Below are positions 30,566 to 38,803 of a stretch of 64,000 nucleotides of DNA, in pieces. Where the stretch lies: assembly GCF_013116745.1 (NCBI RefSeq), contig NZ_JABFOE010000001.1:310001-374000 (forward strand), in the 5' to 3' direction. The notes below the pieces were generated by a model. It did no database searches. It saw only the letters and a list, made by a program, of their open reading frames with translations, and had not been told where the DNA came from. Within the stretch, counting starts at the first letter, position 1. Every line of letters starts with the position of its first letter. This DNA is from Arthrobacter sp. 260. Its GTDB lineage: Bacteria > Actinomycetota > Actinomycetes > Actinomycetales > Micrococcaceae. The translations under genes and the position numbers were made by a program.

Positions 30566-31291
30566 GTGACCACCGCCATTGAAGTACGTGGTATTTCCAA
30601 GCAGTTTGTGCTGCGCCACACCCGGTCCATCAAGGAGGCGTTCGTCTGGCTGGTCAAGGGCCGGAAGGGTGACCTGTCGCAGAAATTCCACGCCCTCGAC
30701 AACGTTTCGCTCGACGTCCGCCAGGGCGAGTCAGTTGCCCTGCTGGGGCTCAACGGCTCCGGGAAGTCGACCCTGCTCAAGCACATCTCCGGTGTCATGC
30801 TGCCGGACAGCGGCACCGTGCGTACCCGCGGCCGGGTAGCCGGGCTGATCGAGGTGGGGGCGGGATTCCACCCGGACCTCAGCGGCCGGGACAACGTCTA
30901 CCTCAACGGCGCCATTCTTGGCATGACCGAACAGCAGATCGATGACCTCTTCGACTCGATTGTCGACTTCTCGGAGATCGGACAGTTCATCGACACCGAG
31001 GTGAAGTTCTATTCCTCGGGCATGTACCTGCGCCTCGCGTTCTCGGTGGCTGTGCACACCAACCCGGAGGTGTTCCTGGTTGATGAGATTCTCGCCGTCG
31101 GGGACGAGCCCTTCCAGAAGAAGTGCATCGCCAAGATCATGGAACTCGCTGCGGCAGGGAAGACCCTTGTGGTCGTCAGCCACGATCTGGACCTGGTGGC
31201 CCAGGTCTGCGAACGTGGCGTGCTCCTCGAGCACGGGCGGATTGTCATGGACGCCCCGGTCGACGAAGTGGTGTCCAGGATGCGCAGCTAG
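30566..31291 (+). CDS. wzt: ABC polysaccharide export ATPase, short Wzt-like
   Basis: The product is 241 residues. Walker A is GLNGSGKST, the signature region is YSSGMYLRLAF and Walker B is VFLVDEILAVGDE. The chain ends soon after the nucleotide-binding domain. It lacks the C-terminal carbohydrate-binding domain of Wzt proteins that recognise a terminal cap. Export is therefore probably uncoupled from chain termination, as proposed for short exporters such as mycobacterial Rv3781. It starts at GTG three bases after the permease stop. Confidence 0.92.
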   Translation: MTTAIEVRGISKQFVLRHTRSIKEAFVWLVKGRKGDLSQKFHALDNVSLDVRQGESVALLGLNGSGKSTLLKHISGVMLPDSGTVRTRGRVAGLIEVGAGFHPDLSGRDNVYLNGAILGMTEQQIDDLFDSIVDFSEIGQFIDTEVKFYSSGMYLRLAFSVAVHTNPEVFLVDEILAVGDEPFQKKCIAKIMELAAAGKTLVVVSHDLDLVAQVCERGVLLEHGRIVMDAPVDEVVSRMRS

Positions 31292-31337
31292 CGCACTGGG
31301 CACACCGCGCCGGCGGGGTCTCTCTCCGTTACCGCGG

Positions 31338-33299
31338 CTAGCGGCAGGCTGTGACTTCGTAGAGCCGTGCCTGGCCTTCCCTGTCGATTAGCTCGATCCC
31401 CGGAGCTGTCGCCAGGTTATCGAAGCCCCGATAGGGCTGGGACCCGCCGTGCAGTTCCTGGTCTCCGAAGTCCAGGACGTAGAAAGCATCCAGTTCCTGC
31501 ACCGCGCGGCAGACGTCGGGGGACGTCGCTGCCTCATCGATCCGGTCCATCAGGAGTAGGTCGTCGTCGGCCACCCGGCTGGACGCGTGCGTCAGCAGCA
31601 CGTCCCTCCCGCCGAGGGCGTACGCGAGGGATGCACCCGTCCACGGGTTCCCGACGACGACGGCGCCCTCGGGCACCGACTGATCCAGCCGATCCAGCAG
31701 GGCCAGCTCGTCGCTGGTGAGGAGTGCCGAAGACCGGTCCAGGACGTACTCCGCGCGTGCCTTGGCCTCGGCGTTGTCGACCGACTTGCCCTGCCCCAGA
31801 AGTCCGACGATCGTGCAGCCGGCGATAATGATCACCCAGGTGGCGGCGTTCTGATACCGGCGGTTGGCGGTACGGCGGACGAACGCGGTGAGCATGGCGG
31901 TCCCTCCGAGCACAGCGAGCGGTAGGGCTGCGACCGGGAGCAGCGCCGCCAGGCGGTTGCTGTCGTTGTACCAGAGCCCGGTGAAGAAGTGGCGGACTTC
32001 GCCGATTTCTGTGCTGGCCACGTTCACATACAGCAGTGCGCTGGCTGTGAAGATTCCGAGCACCCACCAATAGCGCCGGGCGTTGATGGTGACTGCCAGA
32101 CCGACCAGGGTCAGCACCAGCAGAATCCAGCTGATCCCGCTGCGCATCGGGGCGACAGCCAGGGCCTCGCCGACCGCGTGGGTGGGACTGAGGAACGGCT
32201 CCCAGAGCGAGTTCTGCAGGGAGGGCCTGAAGGAGATCCAGAAGTAGTAGGTGAACCCGAGATAACCCAGAAACATGGCGGGCGCCGCGAGATGGCGGTA
32301 CCAGGGTGCACCCCGGCGGACCAGGTACCTGGTGGTGCGCCACAGCACGAGGGCGGCCAACGGCACCACGAACAGGAACAGGGCGATCATGGTACTTGGG
32401 TGGGACAGGGCGATGGCGGGTAGCACCGCCAGCAGGCCGAGCCCGGCCAGCACCCTGCCGTTCAGGGGGTCCTGAACCACTCCCAGCATGGTCCCGGCCA
32501 GTCCGACGCCAATGGGAAGCAGTGCAATGGAGAGCAGATAGGGGTACAGGACGCCGAAGTCCACCATCAGGTAGGGAAAGGTCGGGTAAGCAGCCGCCAG
32601 GGCGCCGGTCAGCAGGATCGGGAGAGGCTTTTCGCCAGCGATCCGGGTGACCATGAACAGGGCGGACAACGGCCACACGAACGCGGCGATCGCAATGTTT
32701 GCCGCGTTAACGGCGACCGCAATGGGAGCTCCAGTGGTGAGCGACACCAGGGTGACGAGGTCGTGCCACGCGGCAGGGTAGAAGCTCAGTCCGGTGCCGT
32801 CATTGGTCAGGTTGCCCAGCGTCAGTGATGATCCGGATCCGGTGTCCAGGATGTACTGCAGGGAGTTCAGGTGGAAGATGTTGTCGTAGGTCTGCGAGAT
32901 GTTCTCGGGGCTGATGAACATCTGGGCAAACCGGACACCGATGATCAGTGCGGGGACGGCGACGGCGACCGTGCACAGCGCTCCGGTCAGCAGGCCCGCC
33001 CGGGTCGGCCGGTGCAGCAGCACCAGCGGTTCACCGCGGGATCGCAGCCAGAGGAAGCGGGCCAGGAGCCCTCCGCCTGCGGTCAGTACTGTCATGCCTA
33101 CCAGCACCACCGGTGACCAGGGGATGGAGAGGAAGGGGGCGATCATGGCCCCGACAGACGCCAGCGTCACCGAAATGGGTGCGGCGAGGGCGACCGACGT
33201 CAGCCCGCGGGTTCCGCAGGCCCTGGCCACCAGGAATCCGGGCACCATCAGAATGACCAGAGTCATCAGGATGACCGGCGCTGCCTGCCACCAACTCAT
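31338..33299 (-). CDS. DUF6541-family polytopic membrane protein, possible GT-C glycosyltransferase
   Basis: The product is 653 residues. I chose ATG at 33299 because AGGTGA lies 7 bases upstream. A GTG six bases earlier is too close to that site. About 12 or more hydrophobic segments fill residues 5-500, with a soluble C-terminal domain of about 150 residues. The first large external loop contains Asp139 and His143 (QTYDNIFHLN), then FYPAAWHDL at 173-181, an arrangement seen in GT-C-fold enzymes that use polyprenyl-phosphate sugars. DUF6541 has no proven function. It is followed on the same strand by no other gene and preceded by a GT4 gene. Confidence 0.72.
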   Translation of the reverse strand: MSWWQAAPVILMTLVILMVPGFLVARACGTRGLTSVALAAPISVTLASVGAMIAPFLSIPWSPVVLVGMTVLTAGGGLLARFLWLRSRGEPLVLLHRPTRAGLLTGALCTVAVAVPALIIGVRFAQMFISPENISQTYDNIFHLNSLQYILDTGSGSSLTLGNLTNDGTGLSFYPAAWHDLVTLVSLTTGAPIAVAVNAANIAIAAFVWPLSALFMVTRIAGEKPLPILLTGALAAAYPTFPYLMVDFGVLYPYLLSIALLPIGVGLAGTMLGVVQDPLNGRVLAGLGLLAVLPAIALSHPSTMIALFLFVVPLAALVLWRTTRYLVRRGAPWYRHLAAPAMFLGYLGFTYYFWISFRPSLQNSLWEPFLSPTHAVGEALAVAPMRSGISWILLVLTLVGLAVTINARRYWWVLGIFTASALLYVNVASTEIGEVRHFFTGLWYNDSNRLAALLPVAALPLAVLGGTAMLTAFVRRTANRRYQNAATWVIIIAGCTIVGLLGQGKSVDNAEAKARAEYVLDRSSALLTSDELALLDRLDQSVPEGAVVVGNPWTGASLAYALGGRDVLLTHASSRVADDDLLLMDRIDEAATSPDVCRAVQELDAFYVLDFGDQELHGGSQPYRGFDNLATAPGIELIDREGQARLYEVTACR

Positions 33300-33330
33300 C
33301 GACACTTCACCTTTTCTTGGGTCATGGCGG

Positions 33331-34476
33331 CTAGGTCCGGGGGGACGTGAGCCGCTGCACCATGGCCCGAATCACTGATTCGTCGGTGGCGGAGCTCAAC
33401 TCCGGCGCCGCGGTGTGGGCGTTCCGCTTGAACTGGGCGACCTCCTGCTCTGTGAGCTCGGACAGGGTCCGGGTGAGGTCGTCGGCCGTGAAACCCTGCG
33501 TCACTGCGCCGAGCTGATGGTCCTGAATCAGTCTAGACGTCTCCGGCGAGGGGCTGAACACGATGGCCAGGCGCGCCTGGACAAAGTCGAAGAACTTGTT
33601 CGGGAGCATCAGCGCGTGGTTGGTGGTCCTCGGGGGAAGGCTGAACACCCCGACGTCGTACGCGTTCAAGGTGGCGGGCAGGTCGTCCGGGGCGACGGCG
33701 TCGTGAAAGGTGATCCGCTCCTGGGCGCCGGTCGCGGCGCGGAGTGTTTCCCAATACTTTCCGCCATCGCGGGCCTTCACCAGGTACAGGTCGAGGCTGA
33801 ACCGTTCATCCAGCGCCTTGACCGCCTCGATCATCGCCTCCAGGTTGCGGCCCGGCACTGCCGCGCCGCTGTGGACCAGGCGAATGCGGCCCTCAACCAT
33901 GGGGGAGGGCTCCAGCGGGCGCAGCGGACCCGCATTGCGGACCACTTCCGTGCGGCACCCGAACCGTTCGGTATAGAGGCGGGCAATCGACTCGTTGACG
34001 GTGATAACCCCGGCCGAGCGGGGGAGGTAGGTTTTGCAGACCCAGGTCATGTAGGGCTTCACCAGGATTTTCCACGACAGCACGTGAGATCTCTCCTCGG
34101 GCGCCCACTCGTGCATGTCCCCGAGCACCGGAGCGGAGCCAGCCACCTCGTGGGCGAGGGGGAGGGCGCGCGCCTCGTTGGCGACTACCAAGTCATACTC
34201 CGCCGCCCCGATCAGTTCGCGGGCCCGCTGCACCGCGGGTGCCTTCGAGCCTGCGGTGGCGAAACGCCGCAGGGCCAGGCCGAGCACGCCAGCGGGAGTC
34301 TGGGGCAGGGAGGGGAGGGCCGAATCCACTTCGAGGTGGGTGGTGGCCCCGGGAGGGGCCGATCCGTAGCTGACGGTCGTCACCGTGCCGCATTCGGCGA
34401 GGGTTTGTACCTGCCGCAGTACCCGGGAATCAGCGTTGATGTCCGAGAAGGAGATGCAGAGAATGCGGAGGGTCAT
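33331..34476 (-). CDS. Glycosyltransferase, GT4-like (paralogue of the gene at 37524)
   Basis: The product is 381 residues. It begins LRILCISFSDINADSRVLRQ, contains DMHEWAPEE, and in its C-terminal half has LPNKFFDFVQARLAIVFSPS. The same blocks in the same order occur in the enzyme at 37524-38708, so the two are paralogues. GT4 enzymes transfer sugars from nucleotide donors at the cytosolic face. It is upstream of the DUF6541 gene by 31 bases on the same strand and divergent from the GT2 gene at 34584. Donor and acceptor are unknown. Confidence 0.82.
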   Translation of the reverse strand: MTLRILCISFSDINADSRVLRQVQTLAECGTVTTVSYGSAPPGATTHLEVDSALPSLPQTPAGVLGLALRRFATAGSKAPAVQRARELIGAAEYDLVVANEARALPLAHEVAGSAPVLGDMHEWAPEERSHVLSWKILVKPYMTWVCKTYLPRSAGVITVNESIARLYTERFGCRTEVVRNAGPLRPLEPSPMVEGRIRLVHSGAAVPGRNLEAMIEAVKALDERFSLDLYLVKARDGGKYWETLRAATGAQERITFHDAVAPDDLPATLNAYDVGVFSLPPRTTNHALMLPNKFFDFVQARLAIVFSPSPETSRLIQDHQLGAVTQGFTADDLTRTLSELTEQEVAQFKRNAHTAAPELSSATDESVIRAMVQRLTSPRT

Positions 34477-34583
34477 GACCGCAAGCCTAACGGTTCGGCA
34501 CGGGTTGGCCGCCCGGCACGGCGGCGCGCCCCCGGCATCGAAGCTGGGGGGCGGGCCGGGGAACGTATGGAATACTTACCCCT

Positions 34584-35249
34584 GTGAGTCGCTCCTGGGT
34601 CGTCATACCAATGTATAACGAAGCCACCGTTGTAGGTGGCGTGATCAAAGGACTCCTCCCACATTTTCCCCACGTGGTCTGCGTGGATGACGGCAGCACC
34701 GACGGATCACCTGAGGCGGCTGCCGCGGCGGGCGCCGTCGTCGTCCGGCACCCCTTTAACCTGGGACAGGGTGCTGCCCTGCAGACGGGCCTGGAGTATG
34801 CACTGCAGGATCCCGCCTTGGACGCGGTCATCACGTTCGACGCCGATAACCAGCACCGTGTGCAGGATGCCCAGGAAATGCTCGCCCGGGTGCAGTCCGG
34901 CGAGCTGGAAGTGGTGCTCGGATCCCGGTTCCTGGACGGGCGCACCAAGATTTCGCCGCTGAAGCGGCTGGTCTTGAGAACCGTCGCCTTCCAGTCGAGG
35001 ATGTCGACCGGTCTGGAACTGACCGACGCGCACAACGGTCTCCGGGTCATCAACGCCGGGGTCGCGCGCCGCATTCACCTGAAGCAGAACCGGATGGCCC
35101 ACGCGTCCGAACTGATCCACCAGCTGGCAGAGCTGAAGCCGCGGCTCGCGGAGCACCCCGTCGAGATCATCTACACCGACTACTCGAAGGCCAAAGGCCA
35201 GTCCTTGCTCAACGGCGTCAATATTCTCGCCGATCTCTTCTTCAGGTGA
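34584..35249 (+). CDS. DPM1/GtrB-like family 2 glycosyltransferase
   Basis: The product is 221 residues with a GT-A fold: WVVIPMYNEATVVGGVI, VCVDDGSTDGS, FDADNQH (DXD-like metal site) and DAHNGLRVIN. It lacks the membrane helices of GtrB. Family members load a sugar onto undecaprenyl or polyprenyl phosphate, or transfer it to a glycan. The GTG start follows TTACCCCT with no good ribosome site. It overlaps the DUF2304 gene by GTGA. This GT2-DUF2304 pairing is widespread in bacteria, which suggests the small membrane protein anchors or partners the transferase. Confidence 0.85.
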   Translation: MSRSWVVIPMYNEATVVGGVIKGLLPHFPHVVCVDDGSTDGSPEAAAAAGAVVVRHPFNLGQGAALQTGLEYALQDPALDAVITFDADNQHRVQDAQEMLARVQSGELEVVLGSRFLDGRTKISPLKRLVLRTVAFQSRMSTGLELTDAHNGLRVINAGVARRIHLKQNRMAHASELIHQLAELKPRLAEHPVEIIYTDYSKAKGQSLLNGVNILADLFFR

Positions 35250-35662
35250 ACCCCATGCTCTTTATCGTCCAGATTGTCCTTGTCCTTGCTGTGATCCTCG
35301 GCTCACTGGTGCTGATGCGGGGCGGCGCCAACGCCAGCCACCTCGCCATCCGCCGGATCCTACTGCTGGCCTTCGCCCTGATCGCCGCGCTGTCGATTTT
35401 CCTGCCGGAGCTCCTGACCGGGCTGGCGAACCTGTTCGGCATCGGCCGGGGCACCGACCTGGTCCTGTACGGGTTTATCGTCTGCTTCATGGTCTTCATG
35501 GCCTCCTCCGCCCAGCGCCACCGGCACATGGAGGAATCCCTGACGCGGCTCGCCCGCCGGGTTGCGCTCGATGAGACGCCCCGCGTCTGGGAGACGGAGA
35601 CCAGCAATCCCAGCCTGCCCGGAGCCCCCTCCGACGACCCTCCGCGGACCCAACTAAGCTAA
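35246..35662 (+). CDS. DUF2304 membrane protein
   Basis: The product is 138 residues with three hydrophobic segments (about 4-22, 34-52 and 70-90) and a charged cytosolic tail that is rich in Pro and Ser. The length and helix pattern fit DUF2304. It starts at a GTG overlapping the GT2 stop. An ATG nine bases later is an alternative start. DUF2304 proteins commonly follow DPM1-like transferases. A role as membrane partner of the preceding transferase is inferred from this linkage only. Confidence 0.75.
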   Translation: MNPMLFIVQIVLVLAVILGSLVLMRGGANASHLAIRRILLLAFALIAALSIFLPELLTGLANLFGIGRGTDLVLYGFIVCFMVFMASSAQRHRHMEESLTRLARRVALDETPRVWETETSNPSLPGAPSDDPPRTQLS

Positions 35663-35675
35663 TCTTGCGGGAGCC

Positions 35676-37475
35676 ATGAAATCACTTATCAGTATTAACC
35701 GTCAGCTTCTGGCGGTCCTCCCGCCCAGCGCACGCCGCTTCCTCCTGCGCTACGCCATCCTCTCGTCGCTGCTCTCACTGATCGACGTGGTGGCCCTGGG
35801 TTTGCTCGCCATCGTCATGTCGAGCATCATCACCGGCAGCCCGGTCAACCTGGGCCCGTTCGGCCGGATCGACGAGGTCTCCCACTACATCACCGTGCTC
35901 GCGGTCTTCTGCACCCTGGTGATCATCAAGAGCGGGCTGAACATCCTGCTGCTGCGCTACGCAACCTCCCGCTTCGCCTCCCACGAGGTGGCCATCGGTG
36001 ACCGGCTGCTGGCCGCCTACATGCGTGCGCCCTGGGTGGACCGCCTGAAGCGCAATTCCGCGGAGCTGGTCCGCTCGGTCGACTCAGGTGTGTCGCTGAC
36101 CGTGTCCGGCGTATTGATGCCTTCGATGGGTCTGGCCGGCGAGATCGTCTCCGTGATCGCCGTCGTCAGTGTTTTGTTCGTGAGCAACTGGATCACTGCC
36201 GTCACCGCCATCATCTATCTGGGCCTGATCGCCCTCCTACTCTCCCGTGGAATCTCCAAGCGGGCCGTCGCCAACGGACGGCGCAACCGGCAGTTCTCGT
36301 TCAGGACCGTCCGACTGCTGACCGAAGCAGTGGGCGCGCTGAAGGAGGTCACCCTGCGCGGTGCCTCACCGGACGTCGAAAGGGCAGTCCACAACAACCG
36401 CATCCACTCCTCGAAAGCCCGGGCGCTGGCAATCTTCCTCGGCCAGGTGCCGCGGTTTGTGCTCGAGGCCGGTCTGATTGGCGGCTTCATGCTGGTCGGC
36501 GGGGTGGGGCTGCTCACCAGCCCGTCCGGCGTCGACCCGGTTACCAACGCCCTGGCCGCCGTCGCGCTCTTCGGCGTTGCGGGGTTCAGGATCATCCCGT
36601 CCCTGACACGTTTCCAGGCGATCCTGTCGATGGTGCACTCCAACTCACCGTTCGCCGAACAGGTGCTCGCCGACATCAAGGAATCCGAGGCCAGCGCCAA
36701 GGACCAGGAGGAGCCCGACCAGTCGGAGCTGCCCCAGGGTGTGCCCGACGTCGTGCTCAAGGACGTGTCCTTCACCTACCCCGGCGCGGAAACCCCTGCG
36801 CTGAGCGGCGTCACGATGACCATCCCGTCCGGGTCACGCGTCGCAGTGGTGGGATCGTCGGGTGCCGGCAAGTCCACCCTGATCGACCTGCTGCTCGGAC
36901 TGCTGCTGCCGAGCTCGGGGCAGGTGCTGGTCGGGGGAGTGCCGATGCGCGCCGTGCTTCACTCCTGGCGTTCCCGCGTGGGCTACGTGCCCCAGGAAGT
37001 CTCACTGTTCGACGCGTCAATCGCCCAGAACGTTGCCCTGACCTGGGATCCCGAACAGGTGGACGAGGACAGGGTTCGCCGCGCACTGGAGCGGGCCCAG
37101 ATGCTGGAGACCGTTGAGAAGCGTCCCGACGGCATCCTCGGCGCGGTCGGAGAACGCGGAATGGCGCTGTCCGGTGGGCAGCGGCAAAGGCTTGGCATTG
37201 CCCGCGGACTCTACGCCGATCCGGCGGTGCTGGTGATGGACGAGGCCACCAGTGCCCTCGACACCGCCACCGAGGCGGCGGTCACCCAGGCCGTCCGCAA
37301 CCTCACCGGCAGCGTCACCACCATCACCGTTGCCCACCGTCTGTCGACCATCAGGGACAGCGACGTGGTCTTCTTCTTCGCCGATGGCAAGTTGGCCGCC
37401 CAGGGAACCTTCGCCGAAGTCATCGCACAGATGCCTGACTTCGCCGAGCAGGCCGCCCTGGCCGGCCTCACCTAG
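35676..37475 (+). CDS. ABC exporter with fused membrane and ATPase domains, PglK/MsbA-like
   Basis: The product is 599 residues. Residues 1 to about 320 hold six membrane helices. The ATPase domain has Walker A GSSGAGKST near 391, signature LSGGQRQRLGIARG and Walker B VLVMDEATSALD. The overall length and helix layout resemble PglK, the flippase for undecaprenyl-diphosphate-linked oligosaccharides, more than drug exporters. Its neighbours are two transferases and DUF2304, supporting a lipid-linked glycan as substrate. It follows DUF2304 by 13 bases with CGGGAG upstream. Confidence 0.85.
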   Translation: MKSLISINRQLLAVLPPSARRFLLRYAILSSLLSLIDVVALGLLAIVMSSIITGSPVNLGPFGRIDEVSHYITVLAVFCTLVIIKSGLNILLLRYATSRFASHEVAIGDRLLAAYMRAPWVDRLKRNSAELVRSVDSGVSLTVSGVLMPSMGLAGEIVSVIAVVSVLFVSNWITAVTAIIYLGLIALLLSRGISKRAVANGRRNRQFSFRTVRLLTEAVGALKEVTLRGASPDVERAVHNNRIHSSKARALAIFLGQVPRFVLEAGLIGGFMLVGGVGLLTSPSGVDPVTNALAAVALFGVAGFRIIPSLTRFQAILSMVHSNSPFAEQVLADIKESEASAKDQEEPDQSELPQGVPDVVLKDVSFTYPGAETPALSGVTMTIPSGSRVAVVGSSGAGKSTLIDLLLGLLLPSSGQVLVGGVPMRAVLHSWRSRVGYVPQEVSLFDASIAQNVALTWDPEQVDEDRVRRALERAQMLETVEKRPDGILGAVGERGMALSGGQRQRLGIARGLYADPAVLVMDEATSALDTATEAAVTQAVRNLTGSVTTITVAHRLSTIRDSDVVFFFADGKLAAQGTFAEVIAQMPDFAEQAALAGLT

Positions 37476-37523
37476 CCGGCACTGTCCACCACTCTTCAAC
37501 CAACCCACACCTGGAGTAAAACC

Positions 37524-38708
37524 ATGACCGAGGGAAACCTTCCCGGAGCCCGTCCGCGCATTCTTGTGCTCTCGTTCTCGCCCATCCACCGGGATCCCCG
37601 GGTCCTGCGGCAGATCCAGTTCTTCAGCGAGTTCGCCGACGTGATGTCCTGTGGCTATGGTGCTGCACCCGACGGAGTGGTGGACCACGTCGAGATCCCG
37701 GTCGAGTACAAGCCGTGGCGTCCGGACTTCAAGAAGGTGGCTGTGCTCCTCGGTGCGCGCTTCCACGAACGCCTTTACTTCGACTCCGACCGGGTGAAGC
37801 ACGTTCTGAAAAACATCCCCGCCGGCAGTGTCGACGTGATCGTCGCCAATGACGCACTGGCCGTCCCCGCGGCTGTCGCGCTGCGCCCCCGCAAGGGCAT
37901 CCACGCCGACCTGCACGAGTACGCGCCCCGGCAGGGCGAGGACAAGCTGCAGTGGAAGCTCCTCGTGGGCCCCCTGATGGACTGGGCGTGCCGCAAGTAC
38001 GTCACGAAGGCCGATTCCGTGTCGACCGTGGCCAAGGGGATTGCTGAGGAGTATGCATCCGTCTACCGGATTCCCGAACCCGCTGTCGTCCCGAACGCCT
38101 CCTACTACGATGACCGGTACAGCCCCTCACCGGTCCACTCGCCGCTGCGCCTGATCCACGCCGGAGCCGCTGGCCGAGGGCGCAAGATCGAGATCATGAT
38201 GGACGCCGTCGCCCGTGCCAACGAGCTGAAGCCTGGCAGCGTCACCTTCGACGTCGTGCTGGTTCCCGGCGAGCAGGACTACATCGACGAGCTGGCCGTG
38301 AAGGCTGCTGCGGTGCCGGGCGGCGTGATCAGGATGCTGCCGCCAGTGAAGTTTGAGGAGATTGTCGGGCTGCTGCACGGCTACGACATTGGCTTCTACC
38401 TGTGCCCGCCCGCGAACTTCAACATGCTGCACGCGTTGCCGAACAAACTGTTCGAATTCGTCCAAGCGCGCCTCGCGGTCCTCATTGGCCCCTCACCGGA
38501 GATGAAGCGTGTGGTCGAGGAACACGGGTTCGGTGTGGTGTCGAAGGATTTCGATGCGGAGTCAGCCGCCCGGGTCCTGATCGGTCTGACCCCGGAGCAG
38601 GTCTCCGAAATGAAGGAGGCCTCGCACAAGGCAGCCCGTACCCTCAGTGCCGAGAATGTTGCGGCACCCTGGATTGCAGCAGTGAAGAAGCTTGCCGGCG
38701 TCGCCTAG
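37524..38708 (+). CDS. Glycosyltransferase, GT4-like (paralogue of the gene at 33331)
   Basis: The product is 394 residues. It has the same block order as the enzyme at 33331-34476: RILVLSFSPIHRDPRVLRQ, IVANDALAVP, DLHEYAPRQ and LPNKLFEFVQARLAVLIGPS. It follows the ABC exporter by 48 bases with CTGGAG upstream of the ATG. A strong hairpin terminator lies 38 bases after its stop. The two related transferases bracket the GT2-DUF2304-exporter set, so they probably act on the same glycan. Specificity is not visible. Confidence 0.82.
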   Translation: MTEGNLPGARPRILVLSFSPIHRDPRVLRQIQFFSEFADVMSCGYGAAPDGVVDHVEIPVEYKPWRPDFKKVAVLLGARFHERLYFDSDRVKHVLKNIPAGSVDVIVANDALAVPAAVALRPRKGIHADLHEYAPRQGEDKLQWKLLVGPLMDWACRKYVTKADSVSTVAKGIAEEYASVYRIPEPAVVPNASYYDDRYSPSPVHSPLRLIHAGAAGRGRKIEIMMDAVARANELKPGSVTFDVVLVPGEQDYIDELAVKAAAVPGGVIRMLPPVKFEEIVGLLHGYDIGFYLCPPANFNMLHALPNKLFEFVQARLAVLIGPSPEMKRVVEEHGFGVVSKDFDAESAARVLIGLTPEQVSEMKEASHKAARTLSAENVAAPWIAAVKKLAGVA

Positions 38709-38745
38709 ACTCCTGGTCATTGGCCGTCCGCTGGCCTGACACCAG

Positions 38746-38786
38746 ACAGGCGCCGTCCCCTTCAGCTGAAGGGGACGGGGCCTGTT
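38746..38786. terminator. Long hairpin terminator between the GT4 gene and the GH25 gene
   Basis: An 18-position stem (38746-38763 with 38768-38785), with one G-G mismatch, closes on AGCT and is followed by a weak TGTGGTTGG run. It separates two convergent genes and could end both transcripts. Confidence 0.7.
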
Positions 38787-38803
38787 GTGGTTGGTGGGGA
38801 GGC

